A DNA stretch of 64,000 nt from Erwinia mallotivora (GTDB lineage Bacteria > Pseudomonadota > Gammaproteobacteria > Enterobacterales > Enterobacteriaceae). Below, piece by piece: positions 31,115 through 39,430 of this stretch. The stretch lies in contig NZ_JFHN01000053.1 in the NCBI RefSeq assembly GCF_000590885.1, positions 332,748 to 396,747 on the forward strand. The letters are read 5' to 3'. Numbering within the stretch: position 1 is the first letter of the stretch; every line of letters starts with the position of its first letter. Under the pieces are notes generated by a model. That model did no database searches, had not been told where the DNA came from, and saw only the letters and a list, made by a program, of their open reading frames with translations. Both the position numbers and the translations under genes were made by a program.

Positions 31115-31195
31115 AAAAAAAACCTGCGCATCGGCGCAGGTTGGTGAAATTAAAGCATGAAGACTTTTTGATGTTCACCCATCAATACCTCTGGG
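31115..31195 (-). ncRNA. omrB: OmrB small RNA
   Basis: The minus strand from 31195 begins CCCAGAGGTATTGAT, then GGGTGAA, the conserved 5' seed of the Omr pair, and ends in AACCTGCGC / GCGCAGGTT with eight T residues (31,115-31,122), the terminator also seen in E. coli. About 81 nt long, against 82 nt recalled for E. coli OmrB. The body differs from OmrA (29,004-29,098). The two RNAs, adjacent in E. coli, are about 2 kb apart here because the PBP3-type gene stands between them. Confidence 0.93.
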
Positions 31196-31240
31196 ATCAG
31201 CACTGTAGCAATGCGGCTGACCCGGCAGCCAGCCCTCATT

Positions 31241-31271
31241 CGCAACAGTTATCCGCAAAATGTAACCAGCT
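31241..31271 (-). promoter_or_regulatory. Candidate OmpR-binding site of omrB
   Basis: The minus strand reads AGCTGGTTACATTTTGCGG and continues to GTTGCG, ending 46 bases before the OmrB 5' end. It is the counterpart of the omrA block at 29,143-29,173 and contains GGTTACA, close to OmpR half-site sequences. A TACAGT hexamer at about -12 to -7 could be the -10 element. The block begins 18 bp after the stop codon of the oxidoreductase gene. Confidence 0.62.
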
Positions 31272-31289
31272 ATGAGATTGTTATTTTTA

Positions 31290-33590
31290 TCATTCAGCTG
31301 TCGCGGCGCGTTTAATCTCCACCAGGCAGCTCATGGCGTTTGGGCCCTGGGTCAGGGACGACGTGCCGATATCCAGCGTCAGCACATTCGGATTACCGGC
31401 CCGGTCGTAAGGTTGCCAGGTCTTGCCAAAGCCGGGATCGAACCAGGCACCGGTGGCGATCAACACCACGCCTGGGCTGACGCCATCCGTCAATCGCACT
31501 CCGGCCAGCATCCTGCCACGATCGTTACTGACGTCGATGACCTCACCATCCGCAATCCCACGCGGGCCGGCATCCTGCGGATGCATCCACAGTGTTTCGT
31601 GACCGGCGGTTTTCGCCGCCTGCACCGTTGGCGTGGCATCCATCTGACTGTGCAGACGGTCGCCAGGCTGAATGGAAATCATATGCAACGGGAAGCGCTG
31701 GCTTAATCCGGCACCCAGCCACTCTCTCGGCGGCTGCCACTGCGGGTGTGGCGCGAAATCATCAAGCTGATAATCGGCAATCGTCTTGCTGAACAGCTCA
31801 ATTTTGCCGCTGGCGGTCTTGATTGGATTGGCAACGGGATCGTCACGAAACGCCTCCATAAAGACAAAAGGTTTGCCGCCGGATGGCACCTCCACATGGC
31901 CTTCCCGCCAGAAGGTCTGGAAATCAGGCCAGTCAATCCCCTTCTCCTGATGCGCCCGGGCGCACTGCTGATAGAGGTATTCGATCCACTGCGCCTCGTT
32001 GCGCTGTTCGGTAAAAGTATCGCGGTAACCCAGTCTTTCTGCCAGATCGGCAAAAATATCAAAATCGTTACGTGCCTGATGCTGCGGTTTAATTGCCTGA
32101 TGCAACGCCAGCACAAAGCGATCGCGCGAGGAACCGCCAATATCGTTACGTTCAAGCGTGGTCGTCACCGGCAGTACGATATCGGCCATCTGCGCCGCCG
32201 GGGTCCAGACGATATCCTGGACAATCACCGTATCCGGCCGCTGCCAGCCCTCCACCAGGCGATTCAACTGCTGATGGTGATGGAAAGGATTACCGCCCGC
32301 CCAGTGGATCAGGTGGATTTCCGGGTAAGTATGGGTCTGCCCCTGAAAACGGTAAGGCTCATTGGGGTGCAACAGCATATCGCTGATGCGGGCCACCGGG
32401 ATCGCCCGATCGGCAATCGGATTGACGCCGGTAGACATCAGCGGGGCCGGGCCTTCAACGCGCGGATTACCGACGCTGTTCATCGAGCCATGACCGAAGG
32501 AGAAGCCCGCCCCCGGCAAACCCGGCTGCCCCAGCATCGAGGAGAGCGCAATCATCATCCAGTAAGGCTGCTCGCCACGGTGGGCGCGCTGCACGGAATA
32601 GGAGCAGGTGATAAAGCTGCGTTTGCCGCTCAGCTGCGCAGCCAGCAGTCTGATACGCGCGGCCGGAATGCCGGTAATCTCACTGGCCCACTCCGGCGTC
32701 TTGGGTGTGCTGTCCGTCTCGCCCAGCAGGTAGCTGCGCAGCTGTGGCCAGCCGACGCAGTGTGAAGCGAGAAAAGCGTTATCCACAGCGCCAGAGCGTT
32801 CAATTTCGTAGCCCAGCGCCAGCATCAGCGCCACGTCGGTGTTGGGGCGGATCGGAATCCACTCGGCATTGACAAAGGCGGGACAGTCATCGCGCATCGG
32901 GCTGATATTAATCACCGGTGTGCCTTTTGCCGCCAGTTCCAGCAGCGCCGGTTTCAGGCTGTGCTGCCCCGCTCCGCCGGAAGCCACCTGGCTGTTTTTC
33001 AGCGCCAGCCCGCCAAAGGCGACAAAAATGTCGCAATGCTCCACCACCTGCGGCCAGTCGGTGACGCGCCCGGTCAGCGGCATATAGGTGCCGATAATGT
33101 AGGGCAGGAAAAACTGCGCCGCTCCCCAGCTGTAGTTACCAAGCTGGTCGACACCGCCGCCGCCGGTAAAATAGAAACGGCGGATCAGCGTGCGGGCATG
33201 GTTAACACGCCCCGCAGAAGACCAGCCGTAAGAACCCGAAAAAATGCCGGTGGGGCCGTAACGGTCACGCACCCGGCGATTCTCCTCCGCCACCAGATCC
33301 AGCGCGGTTTCCCAGTCCACGGCGACAAAATCTTCCCGCCCACGCAGGGTGCGGTCACTTTTCTCGCGGGATTTGAGCCATGAACGGCGAACCATTGGCT
33401 GGCGGATGCGCTTGTCGGAATAGACCAGCTCCGGGATGGTATTCAGCATCGGCGACGGATCCTGGTCAGCGAAGAACGGCTCACAGCGGACAAGCTTGCC
33501 ATCTTCGACAACGGCGGTGAAGGCGCCCCAGTGGGCGAGGTGCGGCACTTTTATTATGGTCATCAGGCGTTCCGGCAGGCTTTTCGGCAT
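31290..33590 (-). CDS. Molybdopterin oxidoreductase of the biotin/TMAO/DMSO sulfoxide reductase family (BisC-like)
   Basis: A 766-residue molybdoenzyme of the DMSO-reductase family without an N-terminal iron-sulfur motif and without a Tat signal, so a cytoplasmic BisC-type reductase is most likely. The likely molybdenum-ligand serine is Ser154 in GNYSWGAAQFFLPY, where E. coli BisC has GDYSTGAAQ. Other family blocks are GIFSGSYGW, WAGGNPFHHHQ, TTTLERNDIG and HSQMDATPTV. Overall it is clearly diverged from BisC and TorZ, so substrate is open: biotin sulfoxide, methionine sulfoxide or another S/N-oxide. An internal ATG at 33563 (MTIIKVPHLAHWG) fits BisC better and has GGAA upstream. It reads divergently from galR. 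Confidence 0.82.
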   Translation of the reverse strand: MPKSLPERLMTIIKVPHLAHWGAFTAVVEDGKLVRCEPFFADQDPSPMLNTIPELVYSDKRIRQPMVRRSWLKSREKSDRTLRGREDFVAVDWETALDLVAEENRRVRDRYGPTGIFSGSYGWSSAGRVNHARTLIRRFYFTGGGGVDQLGNYSWGAAQFFLPYIIGTYMPLTGRVTDWPQVVEHCDIFVAFGGLALKNSQVASGGAGQHSLKPALLELAAKGTPVINISPMRDDCPAFVNAEWIPIRPNTDVALMLALGYEIERSGAVDNAFLASHCVGWPQLRSYLLGETDSTPKTPEWASEITGIPAARIRLLAAQLSGKRSFITCSYSVQRAHRGEQPYWMMIALSSMLGQPGLPGAGFSFGHGSMNSVGNPRVEGPAPLMSTGVNPIADRAIPVARISDMLLHPNEPYRFQGQTHTYPEIHLIHWAGGNPFHHHQQLNRLVEGWQRPDTVIVQDIVWTPAAQMADIVLPVTTTLERNDIGGSSRDRFVLALHQAIKPQHQARNDFDIFADLAERLGYRDTFTEQRNEAQWIEYLYQQCARAHQEKGIDWPDFQTFWREGHVEVPSGGKPFVFMEAFRDDPVANPIKTASGKIELFSKTIADYQLDDFAPHPQWQPPREWLGAGLSQRFPLHMISIQPGDRLHSQMDATPTVQAAKTAGHETLWMHPQDAGPRGIADGEVIDVSNDRGRMLAGVRLTDGVSPGVVLIATGAWFDPGFGKTWQPYDRAGNPNVLTLDIGTSSLTQGPNAMSCLVEIKRAATAE

Positions 33591-33737
33591 TATTTAACCG
33601 CAGAATAACATTATTCAGCGCCGGTTTTGAATCGCTTGCCGGCGGATAATCTTTGCGCGGCTTTTATCAGGCTTTGCGACGCCGCTGACATTCTGTCTGC
33701 TTGAAGTAACAGGAGAATTCCGCAACACTGGGCGGAT

Positions 33738-33749
33738 GTAAACGTTTAC
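33738..33749. promoter_or_regulatory. GalR-type operator palindrome
   Basis: GTAAACGTTTAC is a perfect 12-bp palindrome with the CG centre of LacI/GalR-family operators, 19 bp before the galR start. Autoregulation by GalR is the simplest reading. It may also affect the divergent oxidoreductase gene. Confidence 0.65.
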
Positions 33750-33768
33750 CCAGGAAGGCTTACGATTT

Positions 33769-34776
33769 ATGGCCACGATTAAGGATGTTGCCAGGCTGGC
33801 TGGCGTTTCCGTCGCCACGGTTTCCCGAGTCATAAACAATTCACCGAAAGCCAGTGAAAGTTCACGGCAGGCGGTGAACAGCGCGATGGTGCAGTTACAG
33901 TATCATCCCAATGCCAACGCCCGTGCGCTGGCGCAGCAGTCAACCGAAACGATGGGGCTGGTGGTCGGTGATGTTTCCGATCCCTTCTTCGGTGCGCTGG
34001 TCAAGGCGGTGGAGCAGGTCGCCTATGAGACCGGCAATTTTTTACTGATTGGCAATGGTTACCATATTGAGCAAAAAGAGCGTCAGGCGATTGAGCAGTT
34101 GATTCGCCATCGTTGTGGCGCGCTGGTGGTCCACGCCAAAAAGATCCCGGATAACGAGCTGTTACCGCTGATGGCACAAATCCCCGGCATGGTCCTGATT
34201 AACCGGGCGCTGCCGGGCTATGAAAAACGCTGTATTGCGCTGGACGATCGCTACGGTGCCTGGCTGGCAACCCGCCACCTGATTCAGCAGGGGCACCAGA
34301 ATATTGCCTTTATCTGCTCGAACCATCCTATTTCTGACGCCGAAGATCGGCTTCAGGGCTATTACGATGCGCTGCGTGAACACCATCTGCCCTGTAATGA
34401 TCGGCTGGTGGCGCAGGGTGAACCGGATGAAGTGGGCGGCGAACAGGCGATGACAGAGCTGCTCGGACGCGGTAAACCCTTTACCGCCGTCGCCTGCTAT
34501 AACGATTCGATGGCCGCCGGTGCGCTGGCGGTACTGAGTGACAACGGGGTGCGGGTGCCGGAAGAGATGTCGCTGATTGGCTTTGATGACGTACTGGTTT
34601 CACGCTATGTCCGGCCACGTCTGACCACCATTCGCTACCCGATTGTGACCATGGCGCAGCAGGCCGCCGCGCTGGCACTGGCGTTAGCCAATAACCAGCC
34701 GTTACCGGAAGTGACCAATATCTTCAGCCCGACGCTGGTGCGTCGCCACTCGGTGGGTGCGCCGGGCCAGAGCTGA
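33769..34776 (+). CDS. galR: Galactose operon repressor GalR
   Basis: A 335-residue LacI-family regulator. The helix-turn-helix ATIKDVARLAGVSVATVSRV occupies residues 2-21, the hinge helix with NANARALAQQ is near residue 50, and a periplasmic-binding-protein-like effector domain follows (GLVVGDVSDPFFGALVKAVE). E. coli GalR (343) is slightly longer. It is placed next to lysA as in E. coli, and the genes converge with one base between their stop codons. The nearby palindrome at 33,738 suggests it controls itself. Confidence 0.93.
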   Translation: MATIKDVARLAGVSVATVSRVINNSPKASESSRQAVNSAMVQLQYHPNANARALAQQSTETMGLVVGDVSDPFFGALVKAVEQVAYETGNFLLIGNGYHIEQKERQAIEQLIRHRCGALVVHAKKIPDNELLPLMAQIPGMVLINRALPGYEKRCIALDDRYGAWLATRHLIQQGHQNIAFICSNHPISDAEDRLQGYYDALREHHLPCNDRLVAQGEPDEVGGEQAMTELLGRGKPFTAVACYNDSMAAGALAVLSDNGVRVPEEMSLIGFDDVLVSRYVRPRLTTIRYPIVTMAQQAAALALALANNQPLPEVTNIFSPTLVRRHSVGAPGQS

Positions 34777-34777
34777 G

Positions 34778-36040
34778 TTATGCCAGCTGCTGTTCCAGCG
34801 CCAGCAAATCCTCTATCGTCTGGGCGCGGCGGATAATCCGCGCCTGACCGTTTTCAAACAGCACTTCCGGCAGCAGCGGGCGGCTGTTGTAATTTGAGGA
34901 CATAGAGGCACCGTAGGCACCGGTATCGTGAAACACCAGGTAATCGCCCACCTGCACATCCGGCAGCGAGCGCGTCTCTACCTGGCCGCCTTCCAGCTGC
35001 GTAAAGACATCGCCGGATTCGCACAGCGGCCCGGCCACCACGCTTTCCACGGTGCGTTGTTCATCAAGCTGATGCCCTTCTCCCGCCATCGCGGAGATAT
35101 GGTGGTAGCTGCCATACATCGCAGGCCGCATCAGGTCACTAAACCCGGCATCCACCAGCACGAAGTGACGGCTGCCCATCTGCTTAACGGCACGAACCTG
35201 AGAAACCAGCACGCCGGACTCCGCCACCAGGAAACGGCCTGGCTCGATTTCCAGCTTCACCGGGTGGCCCAGATGCTGCTCAATGCGTTTACGCGCCGCA
35301 TCCCACAGGCTGAAATAATGATCGGTATTGATCGCCTCTTCGCCCGGACGGTAAGGAATCGACAGCCCGCCACCTGCGGAGATGGCATGCAGATCCTGAC
35401 CGAAACTGACCACCTGATGCACCATCGCATCGCAGACCTGCTCCAGGTGACCATAGTCCACGCCGGATCCGATATGCATGTGAATGCCAACAAGCTTCAG
35501 CTGATGACGTTGCAGCGCGGCCAGCGCCAGCGGCAGATCCTCAGGCCAGATACCGTGTTTGCTGTTTTCGCCGCCGGTATTGGTTTTCTGGCTGTGTCCG
35601 TGGCCGAACCCCGGGTTGATGCGCAACCAGACCGGATGTCCCGGAGAGACCTCGCCCAGTTGCTCAAGCATATCCACTGACCCGGCATTGACCGGAATTT
35701 TCAGTTCAGCCACCCGCGCCAGCGTCGGCACGTCAAGCACATCGGCGGTGAACACGATGTCATCGCCACCGGGCTGGAATCCGGCGACCAGCGCACGCTC
35801 AATTTCTCCGAGGGACACCGAATCCACTCTCACCCCGGCTGCCTGCATCAGCCGCAGAATATGAATATTGGAACAGGCTTTCTGCGCAAAACGCACCACG
35901 TCAAACTGCTGTAACTGTGCGATGCGCGCGCGAATAATATCGGCATCATAGACCCACAGCGGTCCCCCTGACTTTTGCACCAGTGGCAGAAGGTTATCGC
36001 GGTTGAGTGCAGTTTCCGTGTTACTGAGCAGACGTGGCAT
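34778..36040 (-). CDS. lysA: Diaminopimelate decarboxylase
   Basis: Last enzyme of lysine synthesis; decarboxylates meso-diaminopimelate using pyridoxal phosphate. The 420 residues equal the E. coli length. PLP-binding Lys54 is in RFAQKACSN, with HMHIGSGVDYG, GGGLSIPYRPGE, the phosphate loop, and the GPLCESGDV active-site cysteine segment from the partner subunit. It is divergent from its activator gene lysR. Confidence 0.97.
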   Translation of the reverse strand: MPRLLSNTETALNRDNLLPLVQKSGGPLWVYDADIIRARIAQLQQFDVVRFAQKACSNIHILRLMQAAGVRVDSVSLGEIERALVAGFQPGGDDIVFTADVLDVPTLARVAELKIPVNAGSVDMLEQLGEVSPGHPVWLRINPGFGHGHSQKTNTGGENSKHGIWPEDLPLALAALQRHQLKLVGIHMHIGSGVDYGHLEQVCDAMVHQVVSFGQDLHAISAGGGLSIPYRPGEEAINTDHYFSLWDAARKRIEQHLGHPVKLEIEPGRFLVAESGVLVSQVRAVKQMGSRHFVLVDAGFSDLMRPAMYGSYHHISAMAGEGHQLDEQRTVESVVAGPLCESGDVFTQLEGGQVETRSLPDVQVGDYLVFHDTGAYGASMSSNYNSRPLLPEVLFENGQARIIRRAQTIEDLLALEQQLA

Positions 36041-36155
36041 AAAATTTCTCCTGAGGGTAAAGGCCTATTACGCCACAGCGAGGCAATGATTAAAAATATC
36101 TGTTTTAAGGCACTCTATTCATCCATGATATGGCTTTGATTTTCAGGAGCGGGCA

Positions 36156-37076
36156 ATGACGGGCATTACGCTGCGCCATGTTGAGATTTTCCACGCGGTG
36201 GTCACCACCGGTAACCTGACGGAGGCGGCAGCGCTGCTGCATACCTCGCAGCCGACGGTGAGTCGCGAACTGGCAAGATTTGAAAAACTCAGCGGGCTGA
36301 AGCTGTTTGACCGGGTGCGCGGTCGCCTGCAACCCACGGTCCAGGGATTGCGGCTGTTTGAAGAGGTTCAGCGTTCATGGTACGGACTGGACCGCATTAT
36401 CAGCGCCGCCGAAGGACTGCGCCAGTTTCGCCAGGGTGAGCTTTCCCTCGCCTGCCTGCCGGTGTTTTCCCAGTCGCTGCTGCCGCTGCTCTGTCAGCCT
36501 TTTTTACAACGCTACCCGGAGGTCAGTCTGAACATTATTGCGCAGGAGTCGCCGCTGCTGGAGGAGTGGCTCTCCGCCCAGCGCTATGACCTGGGGTTGA
36601 CCGAAACCGGTCAGACGCCTGCCGGTACTGAACGCACCGAACTCTTCACCGCAATGGAAGTCTGTGTCCTGCCTCCCGGAGATGAACTGGCGCAAAAAAA
36701 CTGCCTGACCCCGCAGGATTTCAGTGGCAGAAACTACATCAGCCTGTCACGCACCGACAGCTATCGTCAGCTACTGGATAAACTGTTCAACGAGCAGGGA
36801 GTGGAGCGGCGGATGGTGATGGAAACCCACAGCGCGGCATCGGTCTGTTCGATGGTCAGAGCCGGAGTTGGCGTGTCGGTAGTCAATCCGCTGACCGCAA
36901 TGGAGTATGCGGGCAGCGGCGTGACCATCAGACGCTTCAGCGCCGAAATCCCCTTTACCGTCAGTCTGATCAGACCGCGCCACCGCCCCTCTTCTGCACT
37001 GACGGATGCCTTCTGCGCCCATCTGCAACAGCATATCAGCCTGTTTACTCAGCGACTGGCGGCGCTGTTAGATTAA
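36156..37076 (+). CDS. lysR: Transcriptional activator of lysA, LysR
   Basis: A 306-residue LysR-type regulator, founder of the family. It has an N-terminal winged helix (TLRHVEIFHAVVTTGNLTEAAALLHTSQPTVSRELARFE, residues 4-42; Ser and Thr at the recognition helix) and a C-terminal co-inducer domain. In E. coli it activates lysA in response to diaminopimelate and is repressed by lysine. The 115-bp gap to lysA should contain the shared operator. Its last codons overlap the stop of the convergent MFS gene. Confidence 0.93.
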   Translation: MTGITLRHVEIFHAVVTTGNLTEAAALLHTSQPTVSRELARFEKLSGLKLFDRVRGRLQPTVQGLRLFEEVQRSWYGLDRIISAAEGLRQFRQGELSLACLPVFSQSLLPLLCQPFLQRYPEVSLNIIAQESPLLEEWLSAQRYDLGLTETGQTPAGTERTELFTAMEVCVLPPGDELAQKNCLTPQDFSGRNYISLSRTDSYRQLLDKLFNEQGVERRMVMETHSAASVCSMVRAGVGVSVVNPLTAMEYAGSGVTIRRFSAEIPFTVSLIRPRHRPSSALTDAFCAHLQQHISLFTQRLAALLD

Positions 37077-38236
37077 GCCCGGGCGGTTTGCGGCCGCCCG
37101 CCTGAACGACGAAAGGTAATCAGAGACACCAGCAGGCCAGCCACTGCCAGCCCGGCAGCCACTACCGGCACCGCCGTCAGTCCAAAGCCAGAGCCGATTA
37201 CCGCGCCGCCAGCCCAGGCACCAAAGGCATTACCGACGTTGAAGGCGGATATATTCAGCGTCGAAACCAGATTGGGCGCGTCCTTACCGTGGCGTACCAC
37301 GTTAATCTGCAAGCCGGGCACAATGGCAAAGGTCGCCATCGCCCAGAGAAACAGGGTAATTTCCGCCAGCCATACCGCATGGCTGGTCCAGCTGAACAGC
37401 AGCGAGAACAGCGCTATCAGTGAAAAGCTGAGGATCAGGCTGAATGACACTTTCCAGTCGGCCAGCCTGCCGCCAAGAATATTACCCACCGTCAGGCCTG
37501 CGCCAATCAGGAACAGCGTCCAGCTGACGCTCCGATTGCTGATGCCGGTCACCTGCAACAACAGCGGCGCAATGTAGCTGAACAGCGCAAACATCGCCGC
37601 GGCAAAACAGACGGTCATCAGCAGCGACAGCCACAATTTGCCGTTAGCCAGCGCGCCAATCTCACTGGCGAGATGCACCGGTTTTTCGTCCCGGTTGCCA
37701 GGCAGACTAAACAGCAGGGAAATAAAGGCCAGCAGGCCGATAGCCGATACGCCCCAGAAAGTGGCGCGCCAGCCGAGAAGCTGACCAAACCAGGTCCCCA
37801 GCGGTACACCCAGTACGTTCGCCAGCGTCAGTCCGGTAAACATCAGCGCTACCGCTGAAGCCTGTTTACCCGGCGCGACCAGGCTGGCCGCCACCACTGA
37901 GCCAATCCCGAAGAAGGCACCATGACAGAGCGCGGTAATCACCCTTGCCAGCATCAGCAGGTTATAGCTGTATGCCAGCGCACAGAGGATGTTACCGACA
38001 ATAAAAATTGCCATCAGCAGAATCAGCGTACTTTTACGCGGCAGCTTTGCGGTCAGTAAGGTCATTATCGGCGCGCCAATCGCCACCCCCAGCGCATAGC
38101 CGCTAATCAACCAGCCGGCAGAGGGGATCGATACCGCTAAATCGGCGGCCACTTCCGGTAGCAATCCCATGATGACAAATTCCGTGGTGCCAATGGCAAA
38201 GGCGCTCAACGCCAGCGCCAGTAAGGAAACGGGCAT
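37073..38236 (-). CDS. MFS efflux transporter, DHA1 group (AraJ/YdhP-like)
   Basis: A 387-residue major-facilitator protein with 12 hydrophobic segments. The start MPVSLLALALSAFAIGTTEFVIMGLLPEVA and the RxxLPRKS loop, ARVITALCHGAFFGIG and GVPLGTWFGQ are typical of the AraJ/YdhP/SotB sugar- and drug-efflux group. The substrate is not deducible. It converges with lysR (4-bp overlap), a place where E. coli has ygeA and araE. A possible FNR or CRP site lies about 90 bp upstream. Confidence 0.88.
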   Translation of the reverse strand: MPVSLLALALSAFAIGTTEFVIMGLLPEVAADLAVSIPSAGWLISGYALGVAIGAPIMTLLTAKLPRKSTLILLMAIFIVGNILCALAYSYNLLMLARVITALCHGAFFGIGSVVAASLVAPGKQASAVALMFTGLTLANVLGVPLGTWFGQLLGWRATFWGVSAIGLLAFISLLFSLPGNRDEKPVHLASEIGALANGKLWLSLLMTVCFAAAMFALFSYIAPLLLQVTGISNRSVSWTLFLIGAGLTVGNILGGRLADWKVSFSLILSFSLIALFSLLFSWTSHAVWLAEITLFLWAMATFAIVPGLQINVVRHGKDAPNLVSTLNISAFNVGNAFGAWAGGAVIGSGFGLTAVPVVAAGLAVAGLLVSLITFRRSGGRPQTARA

Positions 38237-38700
38237 GTTTCTATCTCCAGATATTCTTCAGGTTTTACCACCAGTCATTCCCGGTAGTAAAAGAGCTCGG
38301 ACTCCGCTCTAATAGTGACTAAAATTGATCTACATCACAAATATCATTTAGCTTAAGTATGATAGATGCTTACATACCGTTAACATTAAGCATCCGTAAC
38401 GGCTCTGGCGGCCCTGAGCAGGGGATCCGTGCGCTGAAAAGTACGATGCTGTTGCATAACAGGCCCAGTCAGAGCCTGATTTATCAGCCTGACTGTTAAT
38501 GAATTTTTATCAGTAAAACTCAGATCGTTCTTAGTTTTGTCGTTCAGCAGCGACAAACAATTGTCATTTGACGCAGAATGCATCAGGCTTTGTGTTAAGT
38601 AAAAAAGATTAAAGCTTCTTGAGCGTTTGCCGATACCTCGATGACGGATTACCGGGCGTTTGATGTGACGTGCTTGATCAATTCTTTTCGAGGACTAAAA
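38237..38700. other. Non-coding gap between the MFS gene and the lipoprotein gene
   Basis: These 464 bp should hold the promoters of the two divergent genes. At 38325-38338 TTGATCTACATCAC matches 9 of 10 fixed positions of an FNR site (TTGAT-N4-ATCAA) and also resembles a CRP site. A 65-codon minus-strand frame at 38,386-38,583 has no ribosome site or recognisable protein and is not called. Confidence 0.4.
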
Positions 38701-39324
38701 ATGCGATGCGCAATAAGCCTGCTATCTCTGATACTGGCCGGGTGCTCAGTTGGGCATTATGAGTACAGCCGCGAAGCGGAAAAACGGGTCGATATGACCG
38801 TTACCGGTATTCCAACCGTGTTGGGCATTGGTACATTAGGCACCACCATTCCCCTGACGTCTGAATACAGCCTGACCGCTGCCCATGTGGCAAAATATTC
38901 GCTTTACCGGGTCAAAGCCAGACACCCACTGTGCGATCTGGCGGTGGTCTATCACCCCAATCCCAACATCCAGCCGCCACATTTTCGTAACGGACATATT
39001 GGCGACAAAATCAACATGTATGGCTACAGCTTTATTTCCGCCATGCCGGTGGCCTCTACCGGCACCAGCCTGATCAATACCGGGCTGCAAAATGACTGGA
39101 ATAAGCTGGGATGTGTGGTGGTGGCCTCCGATGCGGGGGTGGTGAAAGGGATGTCCGGTGGCGCGGTCTACAACGCGTCTGATGACTCCATCGCTGGCGT
39201 TATTGTGGGTTATTCTGACCGCATTAATGACTTAAAAACCGGCAAGGCACTGTACAAAAACGTCTCGCTGTATGTTCCTTATGCCAGCTTTAAACAGTGG
39301 CTGGATACCGCCATCAAGTCATGA
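38701..39324 (+). CDS. Trypsin-like serine protease lipoprotein
   Basis: A 207-residue exported protein, not one I can name. The start at 38701 is preceded by GAGGA and begins a lipoprotein signal MRCAISLLSLILAGC (lipid at Cys15), so a longer frame from 38641 is rejected. A chymotrypsin-fold triad can be placed at His62 (LTAAHVAKY), Asp79 (CDLAVVYH) and Ser152 (GMSGGAVYN); GIPTVLGIGT and IAGVIVGYSD are fitting strands. Two cysteines (Cys78, Cys138) may pair. No PDZ domain is present, unlike DegP/DegS. It may be a small envelope protease or a peptidase-fold binding protein. It stands alone before the DUF1345 gene, with a short palindrome between them. Confidence 0.8.
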   Translation: MRCAISLLSLILAGCSVGHYEYSREAEKRVDMTVTGIPTVLGIGTLGTTIPLTSEYSLTAAHVAKYSLYRVKARHPLCDLAVVYHPNPNIQPPHFRNGHIGDKINMYGYSFISAMPVASTGTSLINTGLQNDWNKLGCVVVASDAGVVKGMSGGAVYNASDDSIAGVIVGYSDRINDLKTGKALYKNVSLYVPYASFKQWLDTAIKS

Positions 39325-39360
39325 TTGCCGGGAAGCCTGTTCGTTCAGCGAAAAAAGCAG

Positions 39361-39374
39361 AACGCCCGGGCGTT
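39361..39374 (+). terminator. Short palindrome after the lipoprotein protease gene
   Basis: AACGCCCGGGCGTT is a perfect palindrome followed by TT, 36 bp after the stop codon. It could be a minimal terminator, but the loop would have to open part of the stem. Confidence 0.35.
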
Positions 39375-39430
39375 TTCCCGGTCACCGTCTACAGTTGACT
39401 GATTGAGCATTCACGTAGAAACGCCACATC

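Noticed and set aside
31746..32765. 339-codon plus-strand frame opposite the molybdoenzyme gene
   Set aside because: It is fully antisense to a well-supported gene, has no recognisable domain, and long antisense frames are expected in GC-rich coding DNA.
34928..35680. 250-codon plus-strand frame opposite lysA
   Set aside because: Antisense shadow; composition is His/Arg/Gln-rich as expected from reversed codons.
38386..38583. 65-codon minus-strand frame upstream of the MFS gene
   Set aside because: No ribosome site, no signal peptide or hydrophobic segment, and no recognisable domain.
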